NCBI RefSeq assembly: GCF_000330505.1
Contig: NW_004440169.1
Location: 124,001 to 188,000, forward strand
Source: Entamoeba invadens IP1
Taxonomy: Eukaryota; Evosea; Mastigamoebida; Endamoebidae
Direction of reading: 5' to 3'
Length of the DNA stretch: 64,000 nt
The number at the start of each line of letters is the position of its first letter. Within the stretch, counting starts at the first letter, position 1. The notes under the pieces are model-generated. The model saw only the letters and a list, made by a program, of their open reading frames with translations, was not told where the DNA came from and did no database searches. The translations under genes were made by a program, and so were the position numbers. Below are positions 44,052 through 54,081 of this stretch, in pieces.

Positions 44052-44200
44052 TACCTTTTTTATTGCCACAGATTTTAATTGTTTTGGAATTAATTATAAT
44101 TAAACTTTTTTAAACTATTGTTTACTCGCCACCCAATTATTATATTCAAAATGGTTCAATTATAATAATATTTTTTTGTTTTTTGAAAAACAAATAAAAG

Positions 44201-44764
44201 TCAATTAATTTGAATTAATTCTGAGACTTCTGAGAGAAACATAGAATAATCTGTTTTGTCAAACATTTCTAACAAATGAGGATCCGGCACTTTGTCTTTA
44301 CAAGCTAATACACTAATTGCATATATCATCCTATATCCACAGCTCCAACCATCACTCTTTTGTTCAACTTTGATTATTTCTACTTTTACTTTCTTTCTTA
44401 TTTTTTGTATGATTTCGATCATTTCTTTGTGAGAGTAAACATCTTCATTATTCAACGAATCAATAAGATAAAGAGTATCAGTTGAAATAATCCATACCAT
44501 CAAAGTCCAATGGACGTTTCCGTGATTACAGGGAATAAATATACAAGTTTTAAGGTTATTTTCAATAATACAGTTAACATTATGATTGCCCAAAAGCAAT
44601 TTTGTTAGACCCGTGATTGTAGTATGAGAGTCTTGCTTTTTATGAGCAACAACCATTGTAAAGGTATAGTCAGGACAAATATAAACATCTTTGTTCATGA
44701 GTGGTGTCATATTTATAACCCATCTTTCCATTAAATTACTATCCAACAGACCAATAGTATCCAC
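44201..44764 (-). pseudogene. Ulp1/SENP-like (C48) cysteine protease domain of the transposon
   Basis: A 187-residue frame with the C48 catalytic order: NVHWTLMVW (His 85), TLYLIDSLNN (Asp 102) and EQKSDGWSCGYRMIYAI (Cys 142, with the usual G-x-x-C-G spacing). These proteases cleave ubiquitin-like modifiers from proteins and are captured by some DNA transposons (Kaonashi MULEs, KDZ/Zisupton elements). The frame has no ATG near its start; it continues upstream in frame past 44764 and overlaps the preceding frame, so it is better read as the end of a longer frameshifted protein. Domain residues themselves are intact. Confidence 0.8.
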
Positions 44765-44769
44765 TTTTC

Positions 44770-45306
44770 TTAAAGACTTTGTTTTCTTTGGGCACCAACT
44801 CTAACACTCAAATCAATCATCGGTGTTTGTTCAGTTGCATAAGATTGCCCACTCTCACAAAACTGTTTGATATAATCAACAAACAACGCGTCGTTTGCAC
44901 TTATTACACTTGTTTTGATATACATACAGTTGACGATTTGTTTTGTCAAATCATTAATATTTGTTTGACCGCTCCTTCCAGGTTGTTTCAAATAATCTTT
45001 GTTCAAAATTGATACATGCGCATCACATTTGTTAACTCTGTTTTTCTTGGCGGCTTTTCTCTTGGTTTCGTTTACATCAGATACCGTTCCGATAGTTTTG
45101 TTTGGAATTAGTTCGTTCATCAATTTCTTAACACATTCTGGCAATTTAATTTCATTTAACTCACACAGTTTACAATTTAGGCAACTGTCTTTGTCATTTG
45201 AAAACAACATAAATGGAAAATTTATAAGTGGTCTGAAGTGAATGTGTATGTTGTTCAAAGCTGTTATAAATTTATTAAACAAATCATAATGAGACAGTTT
45301 CAACAT
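44770..45306 (-). pseudogene. Middle part of the transposon protein, shifted frame
   Basis: 178 residues with a possible Cys cluster (SCLNCKLCELNEIKLPEC) and a basic stretch (ETKRKAAKKNRVNKC) that could be a nuclear signal or DNA contact. It starts within the last codons of the 61-residue frame before it and ends within the protease frame, each time with a shift of reading frame. No domain recognised. It most likely links the transposase and protease parts of one ancestral product. Confidence 0.55.
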
Positions 45307-45485
45307 ATATTCACATCTTGATATTTGGAAACAGCAGTTTTGTCTACCGAAAAATGTTCAATGGGCAAGCGTATCGTCGAAAGGCAGTAATTATAAGCTT
45401 TCAAATATTCCGGGTTGGCATTAATACCATAAACACTGTTACTGACTACTCCTTTCAAGTGTATCGTTGATGTAGTTGTTTGCAC
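45300..45485 (-). pseudogene. In-frame continuation after the transposase stop
   Basis: 61 codons that follow the transposase TAA (45486-45488) directly and in the same frame. The content is protein-like (NANPEYLKAYNYCLSTIRLPIEHFSVDKT). There is no ATG, so this is either readthrough sequence or the part of a longer transposase cut off by a stop mutation. Confidence 0.5.
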
Positions 45486-46803
45486 TTATCCTTCAATTGT
45501 AATTTGCTGTAACAATAAATACTCCTTTGTTGTTTTTGCCACCGTTTCATCGATATACACTTTACCTTTACTATTTAATTTCAAAGACCAATACGAAGAT
45601 GACCCACCACCAAACATATCAACCATTTGGTTGTTTGTAATACCTTTGCATTCCCCTTCAAATACCATATCTTTATCAAAGACACCATAAAACCCAACAA
45701 TTACTTCAATTGTTAAAAACCAAACACTTTCATTAAACTCGAACGACCCAATTATTACACACTTGACATTAGGTTCACTCAAATAACTATTCAGACACTT
45801 CGATTCACAACACTTTTGGGGGTATGGGCAAATCATTCGAGGAACTCCCATAAACCCACCATCTCCCATGATGTAGTAATTGCCACCCAAATAATTGTAA
45901 TCAAATTCCATGTTGAATACATTGCTATCATGGACAGCAGCATTATAAGAGTTGGAACAAAATACAGAATATCCTGATCTGTTAATACACACTATTGACT
46001 TGACCCCATTTTTGTTGCTTTTATGATTGAAGTATTTAGTGTTGAGACACTTTTTGTTATGTTCAACAACTGTTTGTTTAGGTATGTCATGGTTTCTTCC
46101 ATCTGTTATGATTATCGTATTCTCTAAATTTTCGATTATTTTAGAAAATACTTCACTTCTTCCAATTGATAATGGTTGAACTAAATTTGTTGGAACAAGC
46201 CTCAAACTTTCGACGCATGAGTCATACAATGCTGGTGAAAACAACTCTATTGCTAAATAGAGTAGATTCCCTGCATATCTTTTCTTGGAAGATTCTTCAA
46301 CTGAATTACTAAATCTGTACAACAGCATAGTATTATATGCTATTATTTCTGTTGGGAGTAAATGGCAATAATATATCAAATAGAACAGAATGAACTGAAG
46401 AGTCATTGTACTTTTTTGTATTATATGAGAAAATGATGGTCTTAATTCATAACATTTTATCCAATCGTTGTAAGTGTCATATCTACAAATGTGTATTGAA
46501 TAATCAAATATTTTGAGGAATTCTTCATAACTGAAAAGTATTAAATGTTTGACATTATTTTCGTTTATAACTTCAGTAATTTGTTTTTTCGCTAGTTGTT
46601 TATCTGTTTTACTTGTTATTGGTACTTGTGAAATTGAACTTGTTTGATTAAAAATAATTTGTTGAAGATCAAAGTGTGTTCTAGCTGTTTGAAACAAAGC
46701 AGACTTTTGTTTGTGTTTGTTTATGGTAATTGGCCTGTACAATTTGTTGTTAATCTTTGGCTTTTTTTCTGTTTTAATTTTTAACAATGTTGTTTCTTGT
46801 CAT
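45486..46803 (-). pseudogene. DDE transposase (DDE_Tnp_4-like) of the transposon
   Basis: A 433-codon frame. The catalytic core resembles the PIF/Harbinger-ISL2EU type DDE_Tnp_4 fold: IIITDGRNHDIPKQ (first Asp, about 229), VCINRSGYSVFCSNSYNAAVHDSNVF (the SxHDSxVF block), YYIMGDGGFMGVPRMICPYP (second Asp, about 309). The third acidic residue is not certain. The long frame has no in-frame ATG at its start. An ATG at 46803 opens MTRNNIVK in another frame that would join after a one-base shift in an A run near 46785. So either a sequencing slip or a mutation has disconnected the start. Confidence 0.78.
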
Positions 46804-47179
46804 TTGAGTTGTTTTATTTATCATTCTTAATGCCTTTGGCATTGTTATATTGAGTTGTGATTAGATTGAACATTTGTTATTTTTTTACTTTGACGTAAAA
46901 TTGCTTTGGTAATTATATGTAAATTGTAAAGAAACCAAATGTTTGGTTTTTTGTTTCTGGGGTGGCACAATTATGATTTTTATCATGTTTTTTGAATTTT
47001 TGTTGAGTTGGTGGCAGATAAACTATTGTTAATTATTGATAATTACTTAAAAATAATTGTAGATTGAATAATTTAGTGGCGTGGGAAATGGTTTATAAAA
47101 AACTATATTTGGTTACTGTTTAGTTTGAAGTGGCGTAGTTTTACTCGTGAAAAGGTAAAAATGGAACCAAATGTATTTT

Positions 47180-47194
47180 AGTGGGCCACTCGCC
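47180..47194 (-). repeat. Right terminal inverted repeat of the transposon
   Basis: Perfect inverse of 44037-44051. Confidence 0.92.
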
Positions 47195-47202
47195 TATTTA
47201 AT
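47195..47202. repeat. Right target-site duplication TATTTAAT
   Basis: Matches 44028-44035 exactly. Confidence 0.8.
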
Positions 47203-47714
47203 TAAAACGAAAAAAATTATTGTTTATATAGTTTTTTGATTATTTAGTATAATAACAAAATATCTTTGACAAAAAAAAATTATCGATTTTAATTTTACTT
47301 TAAAATAATTTAAGAACAAAAGTTAATAAGTTTTTAACTTTTATTGTAAATATTATTTATTTATCACAAAAATATGAATCACAAAATTTATTCAAAAAAC
47401 AGTTTATTTTCACTAATAATAATTAATATCACTAATTTCACTTTTAACTCAATAATTTAGTTAGTCTGAGTTAATTATGTTTCTCAATAAAACAATGCCA
47501 GTGATTCACTTTTACTTATAAACAATCAAAAAGTGTTATATTTATTATTTTCCACACTCACCTCTCAAGGTATTCTAATCTTTGTTTTTATCCTTGCGAT
47601 TCTGCATCCGAAGTGTTTGCCAACACAAATAACGATAAAACTGTGACTTTGTCACTGTTGGAAGGGACGACCAACGAATAACAAAACGATTAAATTGAAC
47701 AGAGAGTGATTAGA
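47203..47714. other. Intergenic spacer
   Basis: AT-rich, with a more GC-rich patch at about 47560-47700 that forms the 3' flank of the GTPase gene. No gene. Confidence 0.5.
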
Positions 47715-48314
47715 CTAGACAAGTAAGCAGCAGCCGCTTTTCTCCTTTTGAGGCTTTTTATTTTTATCCACAAAGAATTTTGCGACAATCTGCGAGACAA
47801 GCTCATTCATGAGCTCGTCCATTCCCGTCCCGTTCTTTGAAGAGACTTTAAACAGTTTGAAATTTCGGAAATTTTTGTTTTTTTCATTTTCGATTGTTTC
47901 GTCGGATTCCGTCTGGCTATCTGCCTTTGTTCCGACCAAAATTGGAACTGGTTTCAGACTTTCATCTTTTGGTGCGTACATATCTGCCGTGTTGTACCAC
48001 CCCTGTAAGTTGTCTAAGCTCTTCAGGTTTGATAAGTCGAACATCAAAAGCATTCCTTTTGCATCGTTATAGTAATACGCAGTAATGTAAGACACATCTT
48101 CCATTCCTTGTGTGTCGCACATAATGACGGTGTAATCGACGTTGTTAACTTTGACTCGTTTTGTCAAATAGTCGAAAGTGTCCTTATCCGTTTCCCCACA
48201 GTACTTCATTACAAACGTCGTCTTCCCTACCCCAAGTTCGCCCAGCGTTATCACCTTCATAGCGGTTTTATCGCTTTGGCCCGATTTGAGAGACATTAGA
48301 AATTCATAGTTCAT
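47715..48314 (-). CDS. Divergent Ras/Rab-like small GTPase
   Basis: 199 residues. The P-loop GELGVGKT is at 25-32. The G3 box reads DTQG instead of DTAG, and the G4 box is GTKAD instead of NKxD; G5 may be SSKNG. The invariant switch II Gln is displaced, so intrinsic hydrolysis may be altered. The C-terminus KSGCCLLV gives a CaaX box (CLLV), predicting geranylgeranylation and membrane attachment; a second Cys precedes it. The switch I/II strands (DYTVIMCDTQGMEDVSYITAYYYNDAKGMLLMFDLSN) fit a Rab/Ras fold, as in the many lineage-specific RabX-type GTPases of Entamoeba. MSLKSGQ is an alternative start six codons later. Confidence 0.88.
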   Translation of the reverse strand: MNYEFLMSLKSGQSDKTAMKVITLGELGVGKTTFVMKYCGETDKDTFDYLTKRVKVNNVDYTVIMCDTQGMEDVSYITAYYYNDAKGMLLMFDLSNLKSLDNLQGWYNTADMYAPKDESLKPVPILVGTKADSQTESDETIENEKNKNFRNFKLFKVSSKNGTGMDELMNELVSQIVAKFFVDKNKKPQKEKSGCCLLV

Positions 48315-48849
48315 TCTTTATTTTTTTTGGTATTACTGAGGATCTTGTAATTCAACCCTTTTTTCCGTTTTTTTCCAGTCTTATCTTTGCTTTCTTTCCG
48401 CCAACTCTTCGGGATTGAGTTGTTTTCTTATTATTTTTTTTTGGTATTTTAGTGGGATTTTTACCTTTTTTTTAACCCAATTATTATCACAGAGTAAATT
48501 AGAATATTATTGAAACTTATAAATATAGTTTTTTTTTATTAATAATTTTATATTAAAATATTATTAACAGTTTAAAATATCTTTAATATTTGTAATTAAC
48601 ATATGTAAATTTAAATTTATTATTTTATTTCGATTAAAATTGGTAAAACTAAAAAATATTTGTGTATTATAATTAGTTTTAGGATGTTTTAAATGAGAGG
48701 TCAAATAAAATATTTTTTTTTTAATATAATATAATATAATATAATTAAGTAATCTCTAATATAGTTCTAATATAGTTTAATTATAATACATGAATAATAA
48801 AATTGAATCTACTTCAAGACATTAATATTGAAGAAAACAATTAAAAAAA
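48315..48849. other. AT-rich intergenic spacer with short ATATA repeat
   Basis: Spacer containing a short (ATATA)n tract at about 48723-48745. No gene. Confidence 0.55.
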
Positions 48850-49515
48850 TTACTTTGGGTTCTTCAAACAGAGAGTTTCGCCATTGTTGATGAGGAGAAC
48901 AATTTCATTACTTCCTAGAAGAACTTTTTTCTCTGTTTCTCTTCTCAAGAAGCACGGAGTCTCTTGAGGGATTCCAAACACTTCCTTCAACCCATCGATC
49001 AATTGTTCAGCACTCATTCCAGGGGTGATATCCATTGATTCAGCTCTTCTTGAATACTTTACTGTGATTGTTTTACAGCCGGGGGATGTAATAACTAAAG
49101 GTGCGACAACAATTGCCTCTTTTTTGTCGTCATCTCTCTTCTCACTTCGTTCACTTTCGGAATGATCGATTTTGTCCTCTTGCTCACTTTTCGGCGAATT
49201 GGTGTCGCGCGGCCTCTTCCCCCCTAACGAAGGTAGTTTTGGCTTTGCTAGGGTTTGTTTGTTCTCCGCTAAATAAAAGCGACAGTGGTTCAAGTGCCTC
49301 CTCATGTTCTCCGGTTTGCATTTGATTCGTTTGATTTTATTATCTCCACCTTTTTCAGACTCCGCTTTGCAATGCTTGCAAAGAACATATTCAACACCAT
49401 CGACTTTTTCGGGGATTTTGTCGAAATGTTTCATCAAATCTAACTTCGCTGGAACAACTTCTTGATTTTTATCATCACTCTCAAAACTCTCGGAATTCGA
49501 ACTACTCAAACTCAT
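48850..49515 (-). CDS. BED-like zinc finger protein with C-terminal ubiquitin-like (beta-grasp) domain
   Basis: About 221 residues; true ATG at 49515. Residues ~25-75 form a BED-like finger: MKHFDKIPEKVDGVEYVLCKHCKAESEKGG with CxxC, then NMRRHLNHC giving HxxxC ligands. A Lys/Ser/Asp-rich linker with possible nuclear signal follows (GGKRPRDTNSP). The last ~75 residues (CKTITVKYSRRAESMDITPGMSAEQLIDGLKEVFGIP to GSNEIVLLINNGETLCL) have the strand-helix-strand order of ubiquitin-like or PB1/RA beta-grasp folds. BED fingers bind DNA and often derive from hAT transposases. The pairing with a beta-grasp domain suggests a DNA-binding adaptor. Function is inferred. Confidence 0.75.
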   Translation of the reverse strand: MSLSSSNSESFESDDKNQEVVPAKLDLMKHFDKIPEKVDGVEYVLCKHCKAESEKGGDNKIKRIKCKPENMRRHLNHCRFYLAENKQTLAKPKLPSLGGKRPRDTNSPKSEQEDKIDHSESERSEKRDDDKKEAIVVAPLVITSPGCKTITVKYSRRAESMDITPGMSAEQLIDGLKEVFGIPQETPCFLRRETEKKVLLGSNEIVLLINNGETLCLKNPK

Positions 49516-49972
49516 CACTTAACTTTTACAGTTCATCTCCCCCCTCTTTGTACCTTTCCGCTACAGGATCTCAGAATTTCATGCAACTTGTTCGTCACTT
49601 TTTGTCTTTTCTTTTCTAAACCTTTTTCTTCGGTTTCTCTAACTCAACAACAGAAAAAGTGAAAACTTTTGTTTTTCATTTTGCTTATTTGATCTTTGCC
49701 ATTTTTTTAGTTAAGTGTTATACAGTTTCAGTACTATTACTCTAATTCAATGTACTATTAACTTTTTATACTAAATACTAATATTCAGAGTTGTATCGAT
49801 CTCATTATATTAAATTAACGAGGAGTTTTTTGTAACAAAATTTATTAATTTTTTCTAATAAACAAACCAATTGTTTACTATAAAAAATGAGATAAAAAAC
49901 GAAAATTAAAAAAAAATACGTTAATTTATTTGTTAATAAAAAGTACCATAACAAAATAATACAGTGTGTTCG
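49516..49972. other. Intergenic spacer between divergent genes
   Basis: Presumed bidirectional promoter region. No coding frame. Confidence 0.5.
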
Positions 49973-50869
49973 ATGTTTTGGGAGATTACTGCTGTTCTGA
50001 GTTTATTAGTTGCGATTTTTTGTTGTGCTTTGTTATACACACGACAGCAAGAACTCATATTTAGTCCGACACAGCGCAATCTCCCGTCAATGGTTGAGTT
50101 GAAGGAAAGTTACAATCTTCCATTTGACTTAAAGGAGATCGAGATAATGACAAATGACATGAACAAAATCTATTTATATGGAGCTTTACAAAACGAGACA
50201 AAAAGTCATCACACCGTGTTAATTTTTCCAAATGCTTTTGGAACTATTTTAGATAGTTTTTCGTTGTTTATAGAATTGTACCAAAAAGGGTTTAATATCG
50301 TTTTTGCGAGTTACCGTGGTTTTGACAAATCGACTGGGAAGCCCGAAGAAAGTGAAATGGATAAAGACGTTTTGAATTATTACGACGCAGTAAAGAGTTT
50401 TGGGATCGACACAAAAACGATAGTATTTTATGGGAGAGGACTCGGGGTGTCAATGGTTTTGAAACTATTAAATAAACTACAACAACAAAATGATGAGAAT
50501 GTGATTGAAAGAAAAATCGTTTTGGAGAATGGATCCACCACACTGCAACATATGGCAAATATAGTAATCCCAGCAAGTCGATTTGTTTGGTATTTCGTCA
50601 AAGACCGATGGGACAATTTAACTTTAATTAAAAATGTTACTATAAATACTAACTATCTTTTTATAACTTCAGAACTAGACGAATTAGTTCACCCATCAAT
50701 GACTCAACATTTGTTTGATGTTGCTACAAAAATGGGGAACACCACAAAACTCGAAAGTTTAAAGGGGGAGTTCCACACTATAAAAAATACAAAATTACTT
50801 GCCGAAAAAGTCTTTGACTTCGTCAATGAAAAAACTACAGAGAAAGAAGTCATTAATACGTCGAATTGA
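49973..50869 (+). CDS. Alpha/beta hydrolase-fold membrane protein (ABHD13/BEM46-like), nucleophile missing
   Basis: 298 residues from the ATG at 49973. An N-terminal span (about 5-24) is followed by YTRQQELIFSPTQRNLPS, a motif typical of the BEM46/ABHD13 group. The core shows TVLIFPNAFG at the oxyanion position (HGNAG in active members), IVFASYRGFDKSTGKPEE (YRGYGxSxGxPxE), and IVFYGRGLGVSMVLKLL where active enzymes have GRSLGG. The nucleophilic Ser is Gly 156. An Asp (ITSELDELVHP) and a His (GEFHTIKNT) are present at the expected places. It is therefore probably a non-catalytic paralogue on internal membranes. Several NxT/S sites follow the span. Confidence 0.85.
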   Translation: MFWEITAVLSLLVAIFCCALLYTRQQELIFSPTQRNLPSMVELKESYNLPFDLKEIEIMTNDMNKIYLYGALQNETKSHHTVLIFPNAFGTILDSFSLFIELYQKGFNIVFASYRGFDKSTGKPEESEMDKDVLNYYDAVKSFGIDTKTIVFYGRGLGVSMVLKLLNKLQQQNDENVIERKIVLENGSTTLQHMANIVIPASRFVWYFVKDRWDNLTLIKNVTINTNYLFITSELDELVHPSMTQHLFDVATKMGNTTKLESLKGEFHTIKNTKLLAEKVFDFVNEKTTEKEVINTSN

Positions 50870-52070
50870 TTGTATCTTCTATTTTTTTATTATTTTCAAT
50901 AAAAATAATTAAATATTTAGTTTAAAATACTATTGTTTTTCTTAAAAACAATAGTATTTTAATTTATTTGTTTTGTCCTTTAAGTTAAGTATTCTGTTTA
51001 TAATTAGTAAGTGGATGTAATATTTAAATAAAGAATAATTTTAGTTCAGATTAAATATAAAATATTCTTAAATTGTTTTATTACTTTATTATATAAAGTT
51101 AGCAAATAAACCATTAGAAACTATTATAGTTACCCCACTTTTATAAAAAATATATAACAATTTAATAATAAAATAATAGTTTAATAACATTATAATTGCA
51201 AAAAGGTTTAAAAACTAATAAAAAGCACATACAAATTTTAATTGAACAATTTTTTCAATGGGTAAAAGTTCTTTACAAAAAGGAGAGAGATGGTTTGAAA
51301 TTATTAAAATTGTTTAATTGTATTAATAATCAAACTTGAAAAAATAATATATTAATGATAATCTATCAATCACTGGTAAATACTACTCTATTATTTGCGA
51401 TATAAAAGATGATTTTGCAAACGTTAAATTGTGTTTTTTCATCCAAAAAAAATCTAAAATCCCAAAGAAACAGTTAAAAAGAAGGAAAACATTTTTTAAA
51501 ATTTCAAAAAATAATGAAAATAGAAATGTAAGAAACAAATTGTAAAAAAAATCCCCTAGAACCCGAATTCGCAGTACATTTTTAAGGTTTTTAATGTCTT
51601 TTTATTAAACAACAACAAGTTTTTTTTTAAAACAAAATAAGAATATAGTCGAAAACACCTGTTTTGGCCTTAAAAAAAGAATAATTCATTATAATAGGTG
51701 TTATTAAAAGTCCATTTAAAAATGTATTATATTTCTAGTATAATAATAAAAAAGAATAATTCCATATACCAATTTTATTTTTACTATTAAATTAATATCT
51801 ATTAATAAAAATAATACAGTAAATGTTAGTAAAATAATAAGTCTATTATCTAATTAATAATACATAATTACCAAATAGTAAATATTAAAATAAAATAGCT
51901 ATATATAGTTAGTAAATAATAAATTGAAGTTACTATAATTTTATGCCAATAATAATAATTAAAATGAAGTATGTTGAAGATAGAACACTATGATTTGAAG
52001 TTATAAAAATAGATAATAAAAGAGCAACTAGTTACCCCACAATTTCTTAGCAACTCGAAACGCAGAAGAG
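50870..52070. other. AT-rich intergenic spacer (1.2 kb)
   Basis: Homopolymer and TAATAA-rich DNA. A palindrome near 50928-50965 (ACTATTGTTTTTCTTAAAAACAATAGT) just after the hydrolase gene might form an RNA hairpin at its 3' end. No gene. Confidence 0.5.
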
Positions 52071-53873
52071 ATGGAAGAAAAGTTGATGCCGATCTTTTAC
52101 AAAGCATTTAAACACTACATTAAGTCAACTCCGAAGACTCCAATACAACAAATAACTACAACGTCTCTGTCAAAGCACTTCACATTAGAGCCATGTGACA
52201 TTATAGGGTATGACAAGTCCTTTTCTATCGCTTCATTTTCAACATACCCCATCATAAGAGGTACTAAACATGGCGAACCAAACGCCGACGTAGCTGGTGT
52301 GTTGCGAATGAAGAACAATTATGTCTTTGCGATCTGTGACGGTTGTGGTTTGATAGTTGACATTATAGTTCTTTAATTAGTTAATTAGAAAGACGAGTTG
52401 ATGACAAATAGGGTGGGGGGAGTTAGGTAAAGACGCGTCGAATATCGGGCTCAATGCGGTCTTTGAATTGATCCAAGAAAAGATCGCCGAGTGCAAAACG
52501 GAAAAGGAGTTAGCGTCGTTACTGATGGATTCGGCCTATTATGCGCATTATAACGTTTGTTTCTTTTTACTATAAATTAACTTATTTAATATAGTACATA
52601 TTAATACTATACATTTAACTAACTCAAGTAGTATCATTGTAATACTAGATGAGTATAATATATTTACTACAATGAATAGTTTCATACGCTCATACTTGAA
52701 TACTAGTAAATAAATAGAAAGTTATTAATAATCACAAAACGCTTTGTATCGAAATCCAATGACAAGTAGATTTTAGTCAAATCAAACAAACAACAAGGAA
52801 TAGGAGAAACTACTATATTAATAGGAATCACATATCAAACAACAAAACCACATGTCATGGTGTTGTCTGTCGGTGACTGTCAAGCCTTTATAGTCAACAA
52901 TAAAAAGCGTAAAGCTCGTCCACTCGATCAGAATTGGTGTCGTCCACTGTCTCAGTCTCAAAGTTGTGGTGGTTTGTTCTAAACTATAATAATAATTATA
53001 TTATAATACATTATTCTATTATAATATTTAGTTATATAAACTATAAATAACAGGATAGGATGGATAGGGTCTCAAAATGGAATTTTTCCACATTTAGACA
53101 ATTGTTATATTAAAAAGGAGAAAGTAGAAGAAGGGGATGTGATCATCTGTACAACTGATGGAGTATCAGACAACATCACATTTGTTGGAGGGAAAAAGTC
53201 TGAATTTTTGAACAAGTTTTTCACGGAGAAGTTAAATTCGACGATTGCGATGAATGAATTTGTTCGCTTGATATGTAATGAAGTTATTACAATTACTAAA
53301 GACCTTCGAGAGTTTCATCAGAACAATCCCGGGATGAAACGGAAAGTTGGTTTATGTGGGAAAGTTGATCATTCGACTATTTTATCTGTTCGGATCGAGT
53401 CTGAAATGAAAGATTTAAAAGAAGTCGACACCATTTCACCTCCTGAATTAAAAGAGTTATATGTCCAACAACCATCAGCACGCCGTTCTATTCGTTCCCA
53501 AAGTATTAATTCTATTAACTTAAAAACTATGAAAGAAGCCGGCCTCGATGGGATGACTGGTTCTTCTTTTGAACTTAGCCCTTCTCAACAAAGGAAAGAG
53601 TTCTGTCCAACTCCTTCAATCTATTCCGACGTCCCTTCCGTTTTCACATTCGGTTCAAGAAAAGGAAGTCTCCACGACTCACAACTCCCTCAACTCTCCC
53701 CACGAAAAAGTCCAGACACCAGACTACTTCTCCCGCAGGAAATTATCGTGGAAACTACACAACCCCTCCAAGAGAGAGAAATCAACGATCAGAGTCCGGG
53801 ACATTTGTGTAGATCGACAGGAAGATCTACCGGAAAGAAAATTACTTTATTCACAGCACTGGACCAACAATGA
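52071..53873 (+). CDS. PP2C-family protein phosphatase, four exons
   Basis: Four exons join by phase. They are 52071-52347, 52412-52554, 52770-52971 and 53059-53873, with introns of 64, 215, 87 nt starting GTTTGA, GTTTGT and GTTTGT. The product is about 478 residues. The PP2C motifs come in order: GEPNADVAGVLRMKNNYVFAICDGCG-WGELGKDAS (metal-binding Asp/Gly box across the first intron), QQGIGETTILIGITYQTTKPHVMVLSVGDCQAFIV (GxTT and GDS-like GDC), CGG-WIGSQNGIFPHLDNCYI, EEGDVIICTTDGVSDN (DG and DN metal ligands). The last ~170 residues are a Ser/Pro-rich tail with many SPxK/RxxS sites. PP2C enzymes remove phosphate from Ser/Thr using Mg/Mn. Exon edges are read from phase and family motifs; the 215-nt intron is long for this organism. 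Confidence 0.82.
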
Positions 53874-54081
53874 GGGGAGACGCGCGTTGTGTTGTTACTT
53901 AAATGTGTTATATTGTACTCAAAGTCGTCTGTCTGTTTATAGAGTATATTATATTTTAGTAATTTTATTATAACTATTTAAAATGTGGTGAGAGTTGGTA
54001 TTATAATACTTTTTTCTATAAAGTATAGTTTTAAAAGAGATGACTCGAGAGAACACTAAGGCGGACTGAAAAACAAAATTG

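Larger units (their letters stand above)
44036..47194 (-). mobile_element. DNA transposon with DDE transposase and Ulp1-like protease
   Basis: A 3.16-kb unit. Its 15-bp termini are GGCGAGTGGCCCACT (44037-44051) and its exact inverse (47180-47194). The flanks repeat TATTTAAT (44028-44035 and 47195-47202), an 8-bp target duplication; 7 bp (ATTTAAT) is possible if the terminal A/T is counted in the element. Inside, on one strand, lie a transposase frame and, abutting it, frames that end in a C48-type cysteine protease. Subterminal GTGGCG words (44124-44134 inverted, 47075-47085, 47130-47138) echo the termini. The coding part has frameshifts, so this copy is probably inactive. Confidence 0.9.

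Noticed and set aside
43928..44113. 61-residue frame crossing the left transposon end
   Set aside because: It spans the insertion boundary by chance and has no recognisable sequence.
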